DNA of 64,000 nt from Gillisia hiemivivida (GCF_007997295.1 NZ_VORY01000003.1:235290-299289); one strand, 5' to 3'; positions 45,604 to 55,727 are shown, counted from the first letter of the stretch. The notes: generated by a model from the sequence alone, not told the origin. Made by a program: numbers and translations.

Positions 45604-45871
45604 ATGAGAAAATTTTATTTATTATTTTTTTTCTGCTTTTCTTATTGCAAGTATGAGCAGCTTTAATTCGTCCGAATCTCTTGAAGATATAGATACATGC
45701 TATGTAACAATAACTTCTACGAATAGTGATACTGGAGAATCTTCTACTGAGACTTATTATTCCACTTCAAGAACTTCCGACAGTGATTGTGCGGCAGGAA
45801 GGGATGCTCTTTTAAGTGAAAATTTTATGATGTCTGCTGATTTCAAACGTTCTCCAGTATTAGCACCATAA
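45604..45871 (+). pseudogene. Small secreted protein frameshifted in a T8 tract
   Basis: ATG 45604 opens a signal peptide (MRKFYLLFFF) but the frame stops at 45664. Removing one T from the run at 45625-45632 joins it to the downstream frame and gives a continuous 88-residue protein: signal peptide (FSAFLIASMSSFNSSE), then a polar Ser/Thr-rich domain with two cysteines, ending at 45871. The join is exact (267 nt). It could be a sequencing error, a slippage-controlled gene or a true pseudogene. It lies 14 nt before the GLPGLI gene. No family recognised. Confidence 0.7.
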
Positions 45872-45885
45872 AAAACAAAAAAATC

Positions 45886-46677
45886 ATGAGATTATTTTAT
45901 ATAGCCTTTCTTAGTTTTTTTATGACCTATGGTCAAAAAGATGATTCTTCATTTGTTTTGGAATATGAGGTGAATTACCAATTAGGCAAAGCTTTAGTTA
46001 AGGAAGGCTATGTATTTAAATATGAGCAAGGTGTTCATTATTATACTTCAAAATCTGTTTTCTTAGAGGAAAGTAAAAAATTTTATGTAGATGAAGAGAC
46101 TGGAATACCCAATATCAATTTGCGATCTGCGGGAGACGGATCTAATCACAACATCACTTATCTCAATAAAAATATTCACATAGGTCTATATTCTTTAGGA
46201 AATCAGCTTATAACCACAACTGAGGAGTTAATTCTTCAAAACTGGAAAGCCACTGGGGAAGAAGAAACAATTAACGGTAGAAGTTGTGTGAAACTTGTTA
46301 CAAGCTATAGAGGGCGTGATTATATTGCCTACGTAGATTTATCTGTTCCCGTGAATTTTGGACCTTGGAAATTTAATAACTTCCCTGGTCTTCCTGTTCT
46401 AGTAAAAGATACTGAAAATAAACTTTCATGGACCCTTAGCAAAATTAAGTATGAAGATGTGGCAAAATTAAAAAAGTTTACCATTGAACAAAAACAATAT
46501 TTGGGTTCCTTAAAATCGATTCCTCTTGAAGAGTATGTTGATATCTATGACAGTTCTAAAGGTGGATTTGATTTAATGGTGTCTAAATTACCTAGAGAAT
46601 TTAAACGTCAAGGTTCCGGTAAAATGAAACAACGAAAAGGACTTGAAATAGAATTTGAATGGGAAGAAAAGCAGTAA
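45886..46677 (+). CDS. GLPGLI family secreted protein
   Basis: 263 residues with a short signal peptide (LFYIAFLSFFMTYGQ). The family motif appears as NNFPGLPVLVKDTENK (about residues 163-178). GLPGLI proteins are Bacteroidota-specific, exported, of unknown function, and usually sit next to a TonB-type outer-membrane protein, as here (19-nt overlap with the next gene). Confidence 0.85.
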   Translation: MRLFYIAFLSFFMTYGQKDDSSFVLEYEVNYQLGKALVKEGYVFKYEQGVHYYTSKSVFLEESKKFYVDEETGIPNINLRSAGDGSNHNITYLNKNIHIGLYSLGNQLITTTEELILQNWKATGEEETINGRSCVKLVTSYRGRDYIAYVDLSVPVNFGPWKFNNFPGLPVLVKDTENKLSWTLSKIKYEDVAKLKKFTIEQKQYLGSLKSIPLEEYVDIYDSSKGGFDLMVSKLPREFKRQGSGKMKQRKGLEIEFEWEEKQ

Positions 46678-49343
46678 TTATCCCAAACAACAGGGGGATT
46701 TTAATTGCCTGCTTTTTTTTATTAGCAGGCAATTTTTTATTTGGGCAGCATGTAGTTACAGGAACTTTAAGTGATTCTAAGAACAATACGGTTTCTAATG
46801 CCAATGTTTTATTATATAAAAATAAAAAACTCATTAAATTTACTTTTAGTAATATTAAAGGAGTATTTCGGTTAGATAGTCTGGGCGCTGCAAAAAATTA
46901 CGAGGTACGCATATCCTCAATGACTTTTAAAGATACTACAGTTCAATTTGAATTAAACAAAAGTATCCAGCTTGATCTTGAATTAAGAGAAAAAGTTGAA
47001 CCCATCAAAGAAGTAGTGATCAATGTTGAGAGAGCTATTCAAATAAGAGGGGATACCATAATTTTTAAAGCCGATGCTTTTAGAAATCGGCAGAATGTTG
47101 TTGTAGAAGAATTATTGAAAAATATCCCAGGTATTGAGATTGCCGAGAACGGCAGAATTAGGTTTCAGGGGAAGCTGGTTACCAATGTAAAAATTGATGA
47201 TGATGACCTTCTTGAAGGTGGATACCCGGTACTAACAAAAAATTTAAATGCCGATCTTATTGACAAGGTCGAGGTGCTTCAAAATTATAGCAGAAATCCC
47301 TTGTTAAAAAACGTACGTGATACTGAAGATGTTGCTCTAAATCTTACTTTGAAAGCTGAACGAAAAGCAGTTTTATTTGGGAATATGGATGCGGGTTATT
47401 CTTTAAAAAAACATCATGATATAAGTGCAAATGGGATTTCATTTTTAAATAAATCAAAACACTATTTGTTTTTAAACTACAATAATGTAGGAAAAGACCT
47501 GGTTCTCAATATCAATGATATTTTTAAAATTATTAATGACGATGAAAGTTATTCCTTAGGTAATACTGCAAGAACCCGTTCCTACGTTCACCTTAATACC
47601 ACAAGACCTATTCTAAATGAACGGCTGGTAAATTTTAACAATACGAAGTTTAATAACTTAAATTCTATTTTTAATATAAGTAAAAATATTAAAATAAAAA
47701 CTACCGGTATTTTATTTTCAGATGATAAAGACTATTTAAGTAATAATTCCACCACTTTCCTTACTGATGATCCTTTTCAAATTTATGAAGATTTTAAAAC
47801 TCGGAATGAAGATAAGCTTGGTTTTTTTCGGGCTAATTTACAGTGGAATTTCAATAAAAAGGAGAGACTTGAGTATATAGGCTCCCATTACAATTTCAAG
47901 AATATAGGGTTATCAAATCTAACTCAAAATAATACTGCTATCCAGGAGAATTTATCGGGTAAAGTAAAAAGGAACAATCATTTCTTACATTATACCTTTA
48001 AATTAAAAGATAGTTCAGCTTTTGTTGCCTCTGCCAGATATTTAAACGATTCCCGTTCCCAGTTCTATAAAGTGTCACCTTATTTATATGGGGACTTTTT
48101 TTCTTTTGAGGCTCCAGTCGATTCTATCGACAATTCCATCACAAGTATTAAAAATAAGGTTACTTTTAAAGGGGTTCAATTGGGATATATAAGAAATGGG
48201 AAAGATTCTAATTGGGAGTCCTATTTGGGTTCCAGTAGTAGGACCGATAACTTTAATTCATTTCTTAAATTCTCTAGTGAAGAAGCTGATTTAGGTCAGG
48301 ATTTGAAATTCGTAAATCATTTAAACTATCACTCGACTCTTTATTATCTTAAAAACAGATTTCGGAAAACCTTTGCGTCTTTTAAATTATTTGCAAATTT
48401 TGATATGAATTATGAAAAGCTAAGGACTAATAAAAGAAATGGTTCAGAATTAAATTACTTTTTTTACATTCAAGCTGGAGTAAATCTTAAGTATAATCTT
48501 TACAAAAAACACGAACTTTTAACAGGACTTCAATTTAACCAGAATACCACCAGGGCTGAAAATAATCTAGAGAATAACCTTCAAAATAGTTATCGTAGTT
48601 TTTACAGGAATCTTGGTAGAAATGATGTACTTGACAATTATAAAGGATATGTAGATTACAGATATGGCAACTGGACAGATATTTTTACAGCTAACTTAAA
48701 CTTCACCTATCAATATAATAATAACTATTTAAGTAATGCAAGCGTGATATCTCCCCAGTTAAATCAGGTAGAACAAATCTTACTTAATGGCAGCGATAAA
48801 TTAACTTTTGGGGCTAATGCAGACAGATATTTGAATTTTTTATCTTCTAACCTTAAGCTTAAAATTAGTTATGAGGAAACCGGTTACGAGGATGTTTTGA
48901 ACGGTATAAATAGATTAATAAATTCATCCCAATTAACCTATGGGTTCGAATTAAGATCGGTGTTTCCTGGATTCCTAAATATTATTACTGGAATTCAATG
49001 GAATCAAATCTCCTTTGATTTAAATGAATACTCTGGAAATAATTTAAATAACAAATCTTTCGTGGATATAAATTTAGATTTTAGTGAGAATTTCAAAGTT
49101 TTCATTGAGAATGAGAGATACTACTTTGGAAATTTATCGGATAACAAGAAATCCTATTATTTTACTGCCCTGGATGGGAGGTACTATTTCATGGATAATA
49201 AACTATCTTTTTTTGTAAAGGTTAATAATCTTTTCAATACTGAAAACTTCAATATTTTTTCATTAACCGATACTACAGAATTTGATTCAAGCACAAAGTT
49301 AATTCCCAGGTATACTATGTTTGGGGTGAGTTATAGATTTTAA
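46659..49343 (+). CDS. Outer-membrane TonB-receptor-like beta-barrel with carboxypeptidase-like N-domain
   Basis: 894 residues. Signal-like segment ILIACFFLLAGNFLFGQ, then a carboxypeptidase regulatory-like domain (VVTGTLSDSKNNTVSNANV, about 30-115), a plug-like region (VVEELLKNIPGIEI, about 150-220), and a large beta-barrel ending in aromatic strands (YTMFGVSYRF). The gene overlaps the GLPGLI gene by 19 nt. Likely works with it in the outer membrane; ligand unknown. Confidence 0.85.
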   Translation: MGRKAVIIPNNRGILIACFFLLAGNFLFGQHVVTGTLSDSKNNTVSNANVLLYKNKKLIKFTFSNIKGVFRLDSLGAAKNYEVRISSMTFKDTTVQFELNKSIQLDLELREKVEPIKEVVINVERAIQIRGDTIIFKADAFRNRQNVVVEELLKNIPGIEIAENGRIRFQGKLVTNVKIDDDDLLEGGYPVLTKNLNADLIDKVEVLQNYSRNPLLKNVRDTEDVALNLTLKAERKAVLFGNMDAGYSLKKHHDISANGISFLNKSKHYLFLNYNNVGKDLVLNINDIFKIINDDESYSLGNTARTRSYVHLNTTRPILNERLVNFNNTKFNNLNSIFNISKNIKIKTTGILFSDDKDYLSNNSTTFLTDDPFQIYEDFKTRNEDKLGFFRANLQWNFNKKERLEYIGSHYNFKNIGLSNLTQNNTAIQENLSGKVKRNNHFLHYTFKLKDSSAFVASARYLNDSRSQFYKVSPYLYGDFFSFEAPVDSIDNSITSIKNKVTFKGVQLGYIRNGKDSNWESYLGSSSRTDNFNSFLKFSSEEADLGQDLKFVNHLNYHSTLYYLKNRFRKTFASFKLFANFDMNYEKLRTNKRNGSELNYFFYIQAGVNLKYNLYKKHELLTGLQFNQNTTRAENNLENNLQNSYRSFYRNLGRNDVLDNYKGYVDYRYGNWTDIFTANLNFTYQYNNNYLSNASVISPQLNQVEQILLNGSDKLTFGANADRYLNFLSSNLKLKISYEETGYEDVLNGINRLINSSQLTYGFELRSVFPGFLNIITGIQWNQISFDLNEYSGNNLNNKSFVDINLDFSENFKVFIENERYYFGNLSDNKKSYYFTALDGRYYFMDNKLSFFVKVNNLFNTENFNIFSLTDTTEFDSSTKLIPRYTMFGVSYRF

Positions 49344-49361
49344 ATGCATTATTCCGTATAA

Positions 49362-50135
49362 TTAAGTAAGATCCTCTCTCAATTTATTTACCAACTCGTT
49401 TGTGTCTTCAAAGATCACAAATTCACCGTCTTTCAGGTAGGAGATCTGTCCGTTTTCCTCACTTACAACCAATGCTAAAGCATCAGTTTTTTCAGTAATT
49501 CCAACTGCGGCACGATGTCTAAGTCCAAATCTAAGAGGGATAGATCTATCGTTAGAAACTGGTAATATTACTCTGGTTGCCGTTATCTTATTGTCCTCAA
49601 TAATCATTGCGCCATCATGAAGTGGGGAATTTTTAAAAAATACAGACTCAATGATCGGCTGATTTAAATCAATATTCATGGCGTCTCCAGAAATTTTAAT
49701 AAAATCTAGTTTTGTGCTTTTTTGTATTACAATAAGTGCCCCCGTGTAAGATCTTGCCATGGCTTCACAGGCTTTTACTATTGCGTTGAGATTTGTTTTT
49801 ATTTGAGTGTCGTCCTTTACAAACTTGAATTGTCTAAAAAATTTCCTTCTCTGCGTGAAATTGGTAGAACCAATCATCAATAAGAATTTCCGTATCTCTT
49901 GCTGAAAAACTACAATTAACGCAAACATTCCTACGCCAATAAATTCTCCCAGAACACTGCTCAAAAGTTCCATTTGAAGCAATTCTGTAAGCTTCCACAT
50001 AAGGTATACGATCACGATACCAATAAAGATGTTTACGGCAACCGTCCCTTTTACAAGTTTATATAAATAGTAAAGTAGTATTGCAACAAATACAATATCT
50101 ACAATATCCAGAATACGAAGGTTTAAGAAATCCAA
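49362..50135 (-). CDS. cdaA: Diadenylate cyclase CdaA
   Basis: 257 residues. Three N-terminal transmembrane helices (up to about residue 80) and a DisA_N/DAC domain with GALIVIQK, DGAMIIEDNKI and the catalytic RHRAAVGITE. Makes the second messenger cyclic di-AMP, which controls potassium and osmotic balance. No CdaR gene follows; folP is the upstream neighbour, 29 nt away on the same strand. Confidence 0.94.
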   Translation of the reverse strand: MDFLNLRILDIVDIVFVAILLYYLYKLVKGTVAVNIFIGIVIVYLMWKLTELLQMELLSSVLGEFIGVGMFALIVVFQQEIRKFLLMIGSTNFTQRRKFFRQFKFVKDDTQIKTNLNAIVKACEAMARSYTGALIVIQKSTKLDFIKISGDAMNIDLNQPIIESVFFKNSPLHDGAMIIEDNKITATRVILPVSNDRSIPLRFGLRHRAAVGITEKTDALALVVSEENGQISYLKDGEFVIFEDTNELVNKLREDLT

Positions 50136-50164
50136 ATTTTAAGGCTTTATGTAAAAATAGAAAA

Positions 50165-50989
50165 TTAGAATGTAAGCTGACTCATTAATTTAATCGATTC
50201 CACAGCTTCCTTCACGTCATGCACACGTAAAATACTGGCTCCATTGGCAATTGCCATAGTATTTAAAACTGTGGTTCCATTAAGGGCTTCTTGTGGCGTG
50301 CAGTTTAGGGTTTTATAAATAGTCGATTTTCTGGAGAGACCTGCAAGAATTGGGAGCCCTAGGCTTTTAAGTTTTCTGAGATTAGAAAGTAATTCAAAAT
50401 TCTGTGTAATATTTTTAGAAAAACCAAACCCAGGATCTACGATTATATCATTTATCCCCATTGCTCTTGCAGCTTTTATCCTTTCTGAAAAGTAAAATAG
50501 AATCTCTTGAGTAAGCTCAGTATATTCATTCAGATCTTTCATGGTTTGCGGTGTGCCTCTCATATGCATCATAATACAAGGCACTTGAAAATCGGCTACT
50601 ACCTGCATCATTTTTTCATCCAGATTTCCGGCAGAAATATCATTTACTATCGCTGAACCTGCTTCCAGGGCTTCCGTAGCAATTTTACTTCTAAAAGTGT
50701 CTATAGAGATAATACTTTCCGGGAAATTTTTAAGAATTGCTTCAATAGCTGGAACTACACGATCTAATTCTTCGGTTTCAGAGATGTCCTCGGCGCCAGG
50801 TCTAGTGCTGTATCCTCCAATATCAAGAAATGTTGCTCCTTGTTCCAGCATTTTTTCAGCAGTTTTAAGTAAAGCGCTTAGAGATGTTTTTCGACTTTCA
50901 GAATAAAAAGAATCTGGTGTGGTGTTGAGTATCCCCATAACTTTTGGGGTAGTTAAGTCTATTAAATTACCTTTACAATTAATGGTCAT
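50165..50989 (-). CDS. folP: Dihydropteroate synthase
   Basis: 274 residues. Condenses pABA with the pterin pyrophosphate in folate synthesis. Motifs VMGILNTTPDSFY, DIGGYSTRPGAE, SIDTFRSKIA, DPGFGFSKN and RVHDV are in order. Probably co-transcribed with cdaA. Confidence 0.96.
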   Translation of the reverse strand: MTINCKGNLIDLTTPKVMGILNTTPDSFYSESRKTSLSALLKTAEKMLEQGATFLDIGGYSTRPGAEDISETEELDRVVPAIEAILKNFPESIISIDTFRSKIATEALEAGSAIVNDISAGNLDEKMMQVVADFQVPCIMMHMRGTPQTMKDLNEYTELTQEILFYFSERIKAARAMGINDIIVDPGFGFSKNITQNFELLSNLRKLKSLGLPILAGLSRKSTIYKTLNCTPQEALNGTTVLNTMAIANGASILRVHDVKEAVESIKLMSQLTF

Positions 50990-51086
50990 GATCGAATTTA
51001 TATTATTTCTTCTGAAAAGAGGATGCTAAATTAACTTTGACTATCTAAATTATTTGCCCGAAATTTACGCAAATTAGAATAGTTCT

Positions 51087-51632
51087 ATGAAGGATACCTC
51101 AAAACAATACGATGCGATAATTAATACTTGTCGTGAGTTATTTGTAAATAAAATGAAAGATTACGGTTGTGCATGGCGCATTTTAAGACTTCCGTCTTTA
51201 ACAGATCAAATATTCATAAAAGCACAACGTATAAGAGGGCTTCAGGAAAATGAGGTTAGAAAAGTAGATGAAGATGAGAAACCAGAATTTATTGGGATCA
51301 TCAATTATTCTATAATGGCATTAATTCAGTTAGAAATGGGAATTGCAACCCAACCAGATCTTTCGGTAGAAGAGGCGATGAGACTTTATGATGAAAAGAT
51401 CGATCTGGCCAAGGAATTAATGGAAAACAAAAATCACGATTATGGAGAGGTATGGCGTGATATGCGTGTGAGTTCTTTGACAGATCTTATCATTCAGAAA
51501 TTGCTTAGAGTTAAACAAATTGAGGATAATAAAGGCAAAACACTCGTAAGTGAAGGTATAGATGCGAATTATCAAGACATGATAAATTATGCGGTTTTTG
51601 CCATGATTTTAATGGAAGAAGCCACTGCTTAA
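51087..51632 (+). CDS. DUF1599 family protein
   Basis: 181 residues built from two similar halves: NKMKDYGCAWRILRLPSLTD (about 23-42) and NKNHDYGEVWRDMRVSSLTD (about 119-138), each followed by a helix ending in R.K..R or K..RVK. This internal duplication is typical of DUF1599. Function unknown. It starts an apparent operon running through the DoxX-like gene, tpiA and prmA. Confidence 0.85.
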   Translation: MKDTSKQYDAIINTCRELFVNKMKDYGCAWRILRLPSLTDQIFIKAQRIRGLQENEVRKVDEDEKPEFIGIINYSIMALIQLEMGIATQPDLSVEEAMRLYDEKIDLAKELMENKNHDYGEVWRDMRVSSLTDLIIQKLLRVKQIEDNKGKTLVSEGIDANYQDMINYAVFAMILMEEATA

Positions 51633-51645
51633 AAACAAAGATAAC

Positions 51646-52740
51646 ATGAAGATATTAGTTGGGGTTGCCAGGATTTTTGTGGGGATTTTATTTATGATCT
51701 CCGGATTTATAAAACTGGATGACCCAATTGGTTTTTCATTTAAACTTCAGGAATATTTTAGTGCACAAGTTCTAGATATGGAGATCTTGGTGCCATTCGC
51801 CTTAGTAATCGCTATATTTCTAGTTGTTTTCGAATTGGTGCTAGGGATCATGCTAATTATAGGATACTTGCCAAAATTCACGCTTTGGAGTCTCTTGATA
51901 ATGATCGTGTTCTTCACATTTCTAACATTCTATTCGGCATATTTCGACAAAGTTAAGGATTGCGGATGCTTTGGAGATGCTTTGCCGCTTACACCATGGC
52001 AATCTTTTTATAAGGATGCAGTATTGCTGGGGCTTATTTTGCTTCTGTTCTTTAACAGGAAGTTGATTATTCCAATATTGGCAGTAGCTTCTCATAGATG
52101 GATCATTTTTCTTTCGTTTATGCTCAGCTTTATTTTCGCTTATTATGTGCTTATGCATTTGCCGCTTATAGATTTTAGAGCCTATAAGGTGGGGAATAAT
52201 TTGCTTGAAGAAATGGAAACCCCGGAGAATGCTGAAAAAGCGGTTTATGAATATAGGTGGAAATTTAATCAGAATGGAGAAGAGGTAATTATAAAAAATT
52301 CCGGAACTTATCCTAATGTTGAAGGTGAGTATTTAAGTGTAGAAACGTCTTTAGTTTCTGAAGGATTTAAGCCGCGAATCCCTGATTTTTCTATCTTAAA
52401 GAATGGAGAAAATATAACTCAGGAGATCTTGAATAAAGATAAATTATTGCTAATTGTGGCTTATGATCTAAGAGGCACTGAGAGAGATGGATTTAGCGCC
52501 ATAAAGGAATTAAGTGAAGAAGCTTTAAAACAAGGATATACCGTAGTTGGCTTAACAGCCTCTGGAGATGATCTTAAAGACGATATTATTTCTAAATTTA
52601 GTTTGAACTTTGATTTTTATCAGAGTGACGAAACAGTATTGAAAACAATTGTTAGAGCAAACCCAGGGATTCTGACATTGAAAAATGCTACAGTAACTCA
52701 GAAAAAACATTGGGCAGACGCTTCAGAAATAGAATTATAA
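51646..52740 (+). CDS. BT_3928-like DoxX/MauE-type membrane protein
   Basis: 364 residues. N-terminal membrane part with four or five helices (about 1-170) containing the MauE-like motif KDCGCFGDALPLTPWQ, followed by a soluble part (about 180-364) of thioredoxin-like layout but without an obvious CxxC. In Bacteroidota the gene is typically found between a DUF1599 gene and tpiA, as here. Possibly a redox-related membrane protein; the role is unknown. Confidence 0.8.
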   Translation: MKILVGVARIFVGILFMISGFIKLDDPIGFSFKLQEYFSAQVLDMEILVPFALVIAIFLVVFELVLGIMLIIGYLPKFTLWSLLIMIVFFTFLTFYSAYFDKVKDCGCFGDALPLTPWQSFYKDAVLLGLILLLFFNRKLIIPILAVASHRWIIFLSFMLSFIFAYYVLMHLPLIDFRAYKVGNNLLEEMETPENAEKAVYEYRWKFNQNGEEVIIKNSGTYPNVEGEYLSVETSLVSEGFKPRIPDFSILKNGENITQEILNKDKLLLIVAYDLRGTERDGFSAIKELSEEALKQGYTVVGLTASGDDLKDDIISKFSLNFDFYQSDETVLKTIVRANPGILTLKNATVTQKKHWADASEIEL

Positions 52741-52758
52741 AAAATTAAAAAGAAAATT

Positions 52759-53514
52759 ATGAGAAAAAATATAGTTGCAGGAAACTGGAAGATGAATAAT
52801 GATCTGGCAGAAACTCAAGAATTAATTTCACATTTAAAGCTTCAGATGGTGAAAGAGCCAACGGCTAAGGTTTATGTGGCACCTTCTTTTGTGAATTTAT
52901 ATAATACATTTCAGTCACTTAAAGGAACTGTGGTAAATGTAGCAGCTCAAAATATGCATTATGCAGAGAATGGGGCCTACACAGGGGAGGTTTCAGCAAA
53001 GATGCTAAAGAGTATTGGTGTGAATACAGTGATCTTAGGGCATAGTGAGCGTAGAGCTCTTTTTAACGAAACCGATGAATTGCTTGCTAAAAAAGTAAAT
53101 GCAGCACTAGAAAATGATATGGAGATCATTTTTTGTTTTGGAGAAGAACTAAAAGACAGAAAATCCGATAAGCATTTTGAGGTTGTAAAAGAGCAGTTAG
53201 AAAATGGCTTATTTCATGTAGAAAAAGATGCGTGGAAGAATATTGTTCTTGCTTACGAGCCAGTCTGGGCAATTGGAACAGGGGAAACTGCATCTCCAGA
53301 ACAAGCACAGGAAATGCATAAATATGTAAGAAGTTTGGTGACAGATAAGTTTGGGAAGGATATAGCTCAAGATGTTTCTATTTTATATGGTGGGAGTGTG
53401 AAACCTAATAATGCAGCAGAAATCTTTGAGAAAGAAGATGTAGATGGCGGTCTTATTGGTGGAGCCAGTTTAAAAGCAATAGATTTTTTGAACATTGTAA
53501 ACTCATTTAGTTAA
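52759..53514 (+). CDS. tpiA: Triosephosphate isomerase
   Basis: 251 residues; interconverts DHAP and glyceraldehyde 3-phosphate. Catalytic residues are in GNWKMN (Lys), GHSERRALF (His) and AYEPVWAIGTG (Glu), and the phosphate loop is ILYGGSVKP. Its stop overlaps the prmA start. Confidence 0.97.
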   Translation: MRKNIVAGNWKMNNDLAETQELISHLKLQMVKEPTAKVYVAPSFVNLYNTFQSLKGTVVNVAAQNMHYAENGAYTGEVSAKMLKSIGVNTVILGHSERRALFNETDELLAKKVNAALENDMEIIFCFGEELKDRKSDKHFEVVKEQLENGLFHVEKDAWKNIVLAYEPVWAIGTGETASPEQAQEMHKYVRSLVTDKFGKDIAQDVSILYGGSVKPNNAAEIFEKEDVDGGLIGGASLKAIDFLNIVNSFS

Positions 53515-54347
53515 TGTTTAATTACTTAGAGTTTCAATTCAAAATAAGCCCTTTACAGCCAGGTTCAGAGATATTGATCGCAGAATTGGGTTATGCAGGT
53601 TTTGAGAGTTTTGTTGAAAACGAAGATGGAATCACTGCTTATATTCAGTCTGAAGAATATAAGGATGGAATATTGGAGGACATTCAGATCTTGGAGTCAG
53701 ATGAGTTTGAGATCAGTTTTATTTCTAAAGAGATCGAGCAAGTAAATTGGAACAGCGAATGGGAGAAGAACTTCAATCCAATTATAGTGGCAGACAAATG
53801 CTCTGTAAGAGCACCTTTTCATGTTAAACCGGATACCGAATATGATATTATTATAGAACCAAAAATGTCTTTTGGGACCGGGCATCACGCGACAACGCAT
53901 ATGATGCTTCAGCATTTTTTGAATAATGAATGGGAAGGGAAATCGGTGCTGGATATGGGCTGTGGGACTGGGGTTTTGGCAATTCTTGCTGAAATGAAAG
54001 GAGCTTCAACTTTGGATGCAATAGATATAGATAACTGGTGTTATTTAAATACTTTGGAAAATGTAGAGCGTAATAATTGTAAGAACATTAACGTTTATGA
54101 AGGAACGGCAGAATTGTTAGAAGGCAAACAATACGATGTGGTGATTGCGAATATCAACAGAAATATACTTTTGGAAGATATCCCTACCTATAGTAAATGT
54201 TTGTCTAGTGGAGGCAAACTTTTTTTAAGTGGATTTTATACTGAAGATGTTCCAGTGATAGAGAAAGTTTGTAATAAAAATGGACTGAAATTTGAAACTA
54301 AATTAGTTGAAGATAATTGGACTGCAGCAAGTTTTATAAAAGAATAA
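53514..54347 (+). CDS. prmA: Ribosomal protein L11 methyltransferase
   Basis: 277 residues. Class I SAM methyltransferase with KMSFGTGHHATT and motif I VLDMGCGTGVLA, DAIDID and the ANINRNIL motif. The N-terminal domain for L11 recognition is slightly shorter than in E. coli. Overlaps tpiA by 1 nt and is followed 54 nt later by clpS. Confidence 0.94.
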   Translation: MFNYLEFQFKISPLQPGSEILIAELGYAGFESFVENEDGITAYIQSEEYKDGILEDIQILESDEFEISFISKEIEQVNWNSEWEKNFNPIIVADKCSVRAPFHVKPDTEYDIIIEPKMSFGTGHHATTHMMLQHFLNNEWEGKSVLDMGCGTGVLAILAEMKGASTLDAIDIDNWCYLNTLENVERNNCKNINVYEGTAELLEGKQYDVVIANINRNILLEDIPTYSKCLSSGGKLFLSGFYTEDVPVIEKVCNKNGLKFETKLVEDNWTAASFIKE

Positions 54348-54400
54348 TTTGTAGGAATTCGTATCTTTACAACTGAATATAAATATATAAGCATTTGGAG

Positions 54401-54679
54401 ATGAGCACGAAAGAAGAAGTATTAGAGCAAAAGGAAACTGCAACTAAAAAAAACAAAAATCATGAGATTGTGTTGTTCAACGATGAGTATAACACTTTCG
54501 ATCATGTTATAGAAACCCTTATGTATGCTTGCGACCATACTCCAGAACAAGCAGAGCAATGTTCACTCTTGGTACATTACAAAGGTAAATGTACGGTGAA
54601 AACCGGCCCTTATAATGATCTAAAGCCAAGATGCTCGAAATTACTAGAAGCAGGATTAAGTGCAGAAATAACTGATTAA
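54401..54679 (+). CDS. clpS: ATP-dependent Clp protease adaptor ClpS
   Basis: 92 residues from ATG 54401 (a TTG two codons upstream is less likely). Delivers N-degron substrates to ClpA-type unfoldases. The core VLFNDEYNTFDHVIETL and the metal- or ligand-contacting DHTPEQAEQCSLLVHYKGKC match the family. A TATCTTTA box at about 54362 may be its promoter. Confidence 0.93.
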   Translation: MSTKEEVLEQKETATKKNKNHEIVLFNDEYNTFDHVIETLMYACDHTPEQAEQCSLLVHYKGKCTVKTGPYNDLKPRCSKLLEAGLSAEITD

Positions 54680-54812
54680 AGTTAATTTTCTCATAAAATG
54701 GCATCGTATAAAGCAATATTTTTCCTACAAGCAAGATAATTTTCATAAGTTTAAGGGATAATAATTGAGGATTTCGAAACACCTTGAAAATTATAACAAC
54801 TAAAACCTACTT

Positions 54813-55661
54813 ATGAGAATTAACAAATTGATTTTATTCCTTGCGGCAGCAGGGATGATTTTCACTTCCTGTGAAAAAGAAGATTTAACCACTTCATCTA
54901 GTGAAGAAGTTTTAGACATGAGCTCTTAAATTCCAGAATCTGTACTGCAAAAAATTGCAGCCCTACATTTTAATCCAAAAGGAGCGGAAGTTGGGAAAAT
55001 TATGCTTCCCGATGGTAGTTTCGAAAAAACATATATTGTAGAAGGAGATATAGCATTAAGCGCTAATCAACTTAATAATATGAGTCCTAGTAATATTCAG
55101 GATAAACAATATCGCACTAATAACTTAGTAAGCAATAATAGAACAATAAATGTAATAGGGTATACAGGTGGTTCTCAAGCCTTGAGTTCTAAGCAAAGAA
55201 CAGCACTTCAGTATGCTATAAATAATTATAATGCATTAAATATTGGATTGTCTTTTACCCTAACTTATGGAACAAACTATAACTCTTATGATATTGTTGT
55301 TTACCAGACAAGAAATGGTCAAGGCGGTGGGGTAGCGGGATTTCCAAGTAATGGGAACCCATACAAATTTGTTCAGATTTATGATGGAATGGAGCAGTAT
55401 AGTGTAGACACCAATGAGCATGTAATGACGCATGTAATGACGCATGAGATTGGACATAGTTTAGGAATGCGACACACAGACTGGTTTAGCCGTCAAAGTT
55501 GTGGGCAATCTGGAGAAGGTGCAGGATCTGATGGTGCTGTTCATATTCCAGGAACTCCAACAGGTTTCGATTCTACATCTATTATGTTAGCTTGTTTTGG
55601 AGCTAATGAGGATGGAGAATTCAATGCTAACGATCGTACAGCTTTCGAATTTTTATATTAA
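54813..55661 (+). pseudogene. M57 (HEIGH) metalloprotease lipoprotein interrupted by an in-frame stop
   Basis: ATG 54813 starts a lipoprotein signal (ILFLAAAGMIFTSCEKED, Cys about residue 21). After residue 38 there is a TAA (54927-54929); the same frame continues without further stops to 55661 and encodes the protease domain with THEIGHSLGMRHTDW (zinc-binding HExxHxxGxxH). A G-to-T change in GAA would explain the stop. Just before the active site CATGTAATGACG occurs twice in tandem (55419-55442), adding HVMT. Probably a recent pseudogene; an internal ATG at 55002 could give only an unsecreted fragment. Confidence 0.82.
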
Positions 55662-55696
55662 AACTTAACTAAACCAATAAGGTGTTTCAAAATCTT

Positions 55697-55727
55697 AAGT
55701 GAGCGTCCCCAACGCTCACTTTTTTTA
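55697..55727 (+). terminator. Terminator after the M57 protease gene
   Basis: AAGTGAGCGT (55697-55706) pairs with ACGCTCACTT (55712-55721), followed by seven T. Confidence 0.88.

Noticed and set aside
55002..55661. Functional protease starting at the internal ATG 55002
   Set aside because: It would lack the lipoprotein signal that family members carry, and the upstream in-frame sequence is clearly part of the same gene.
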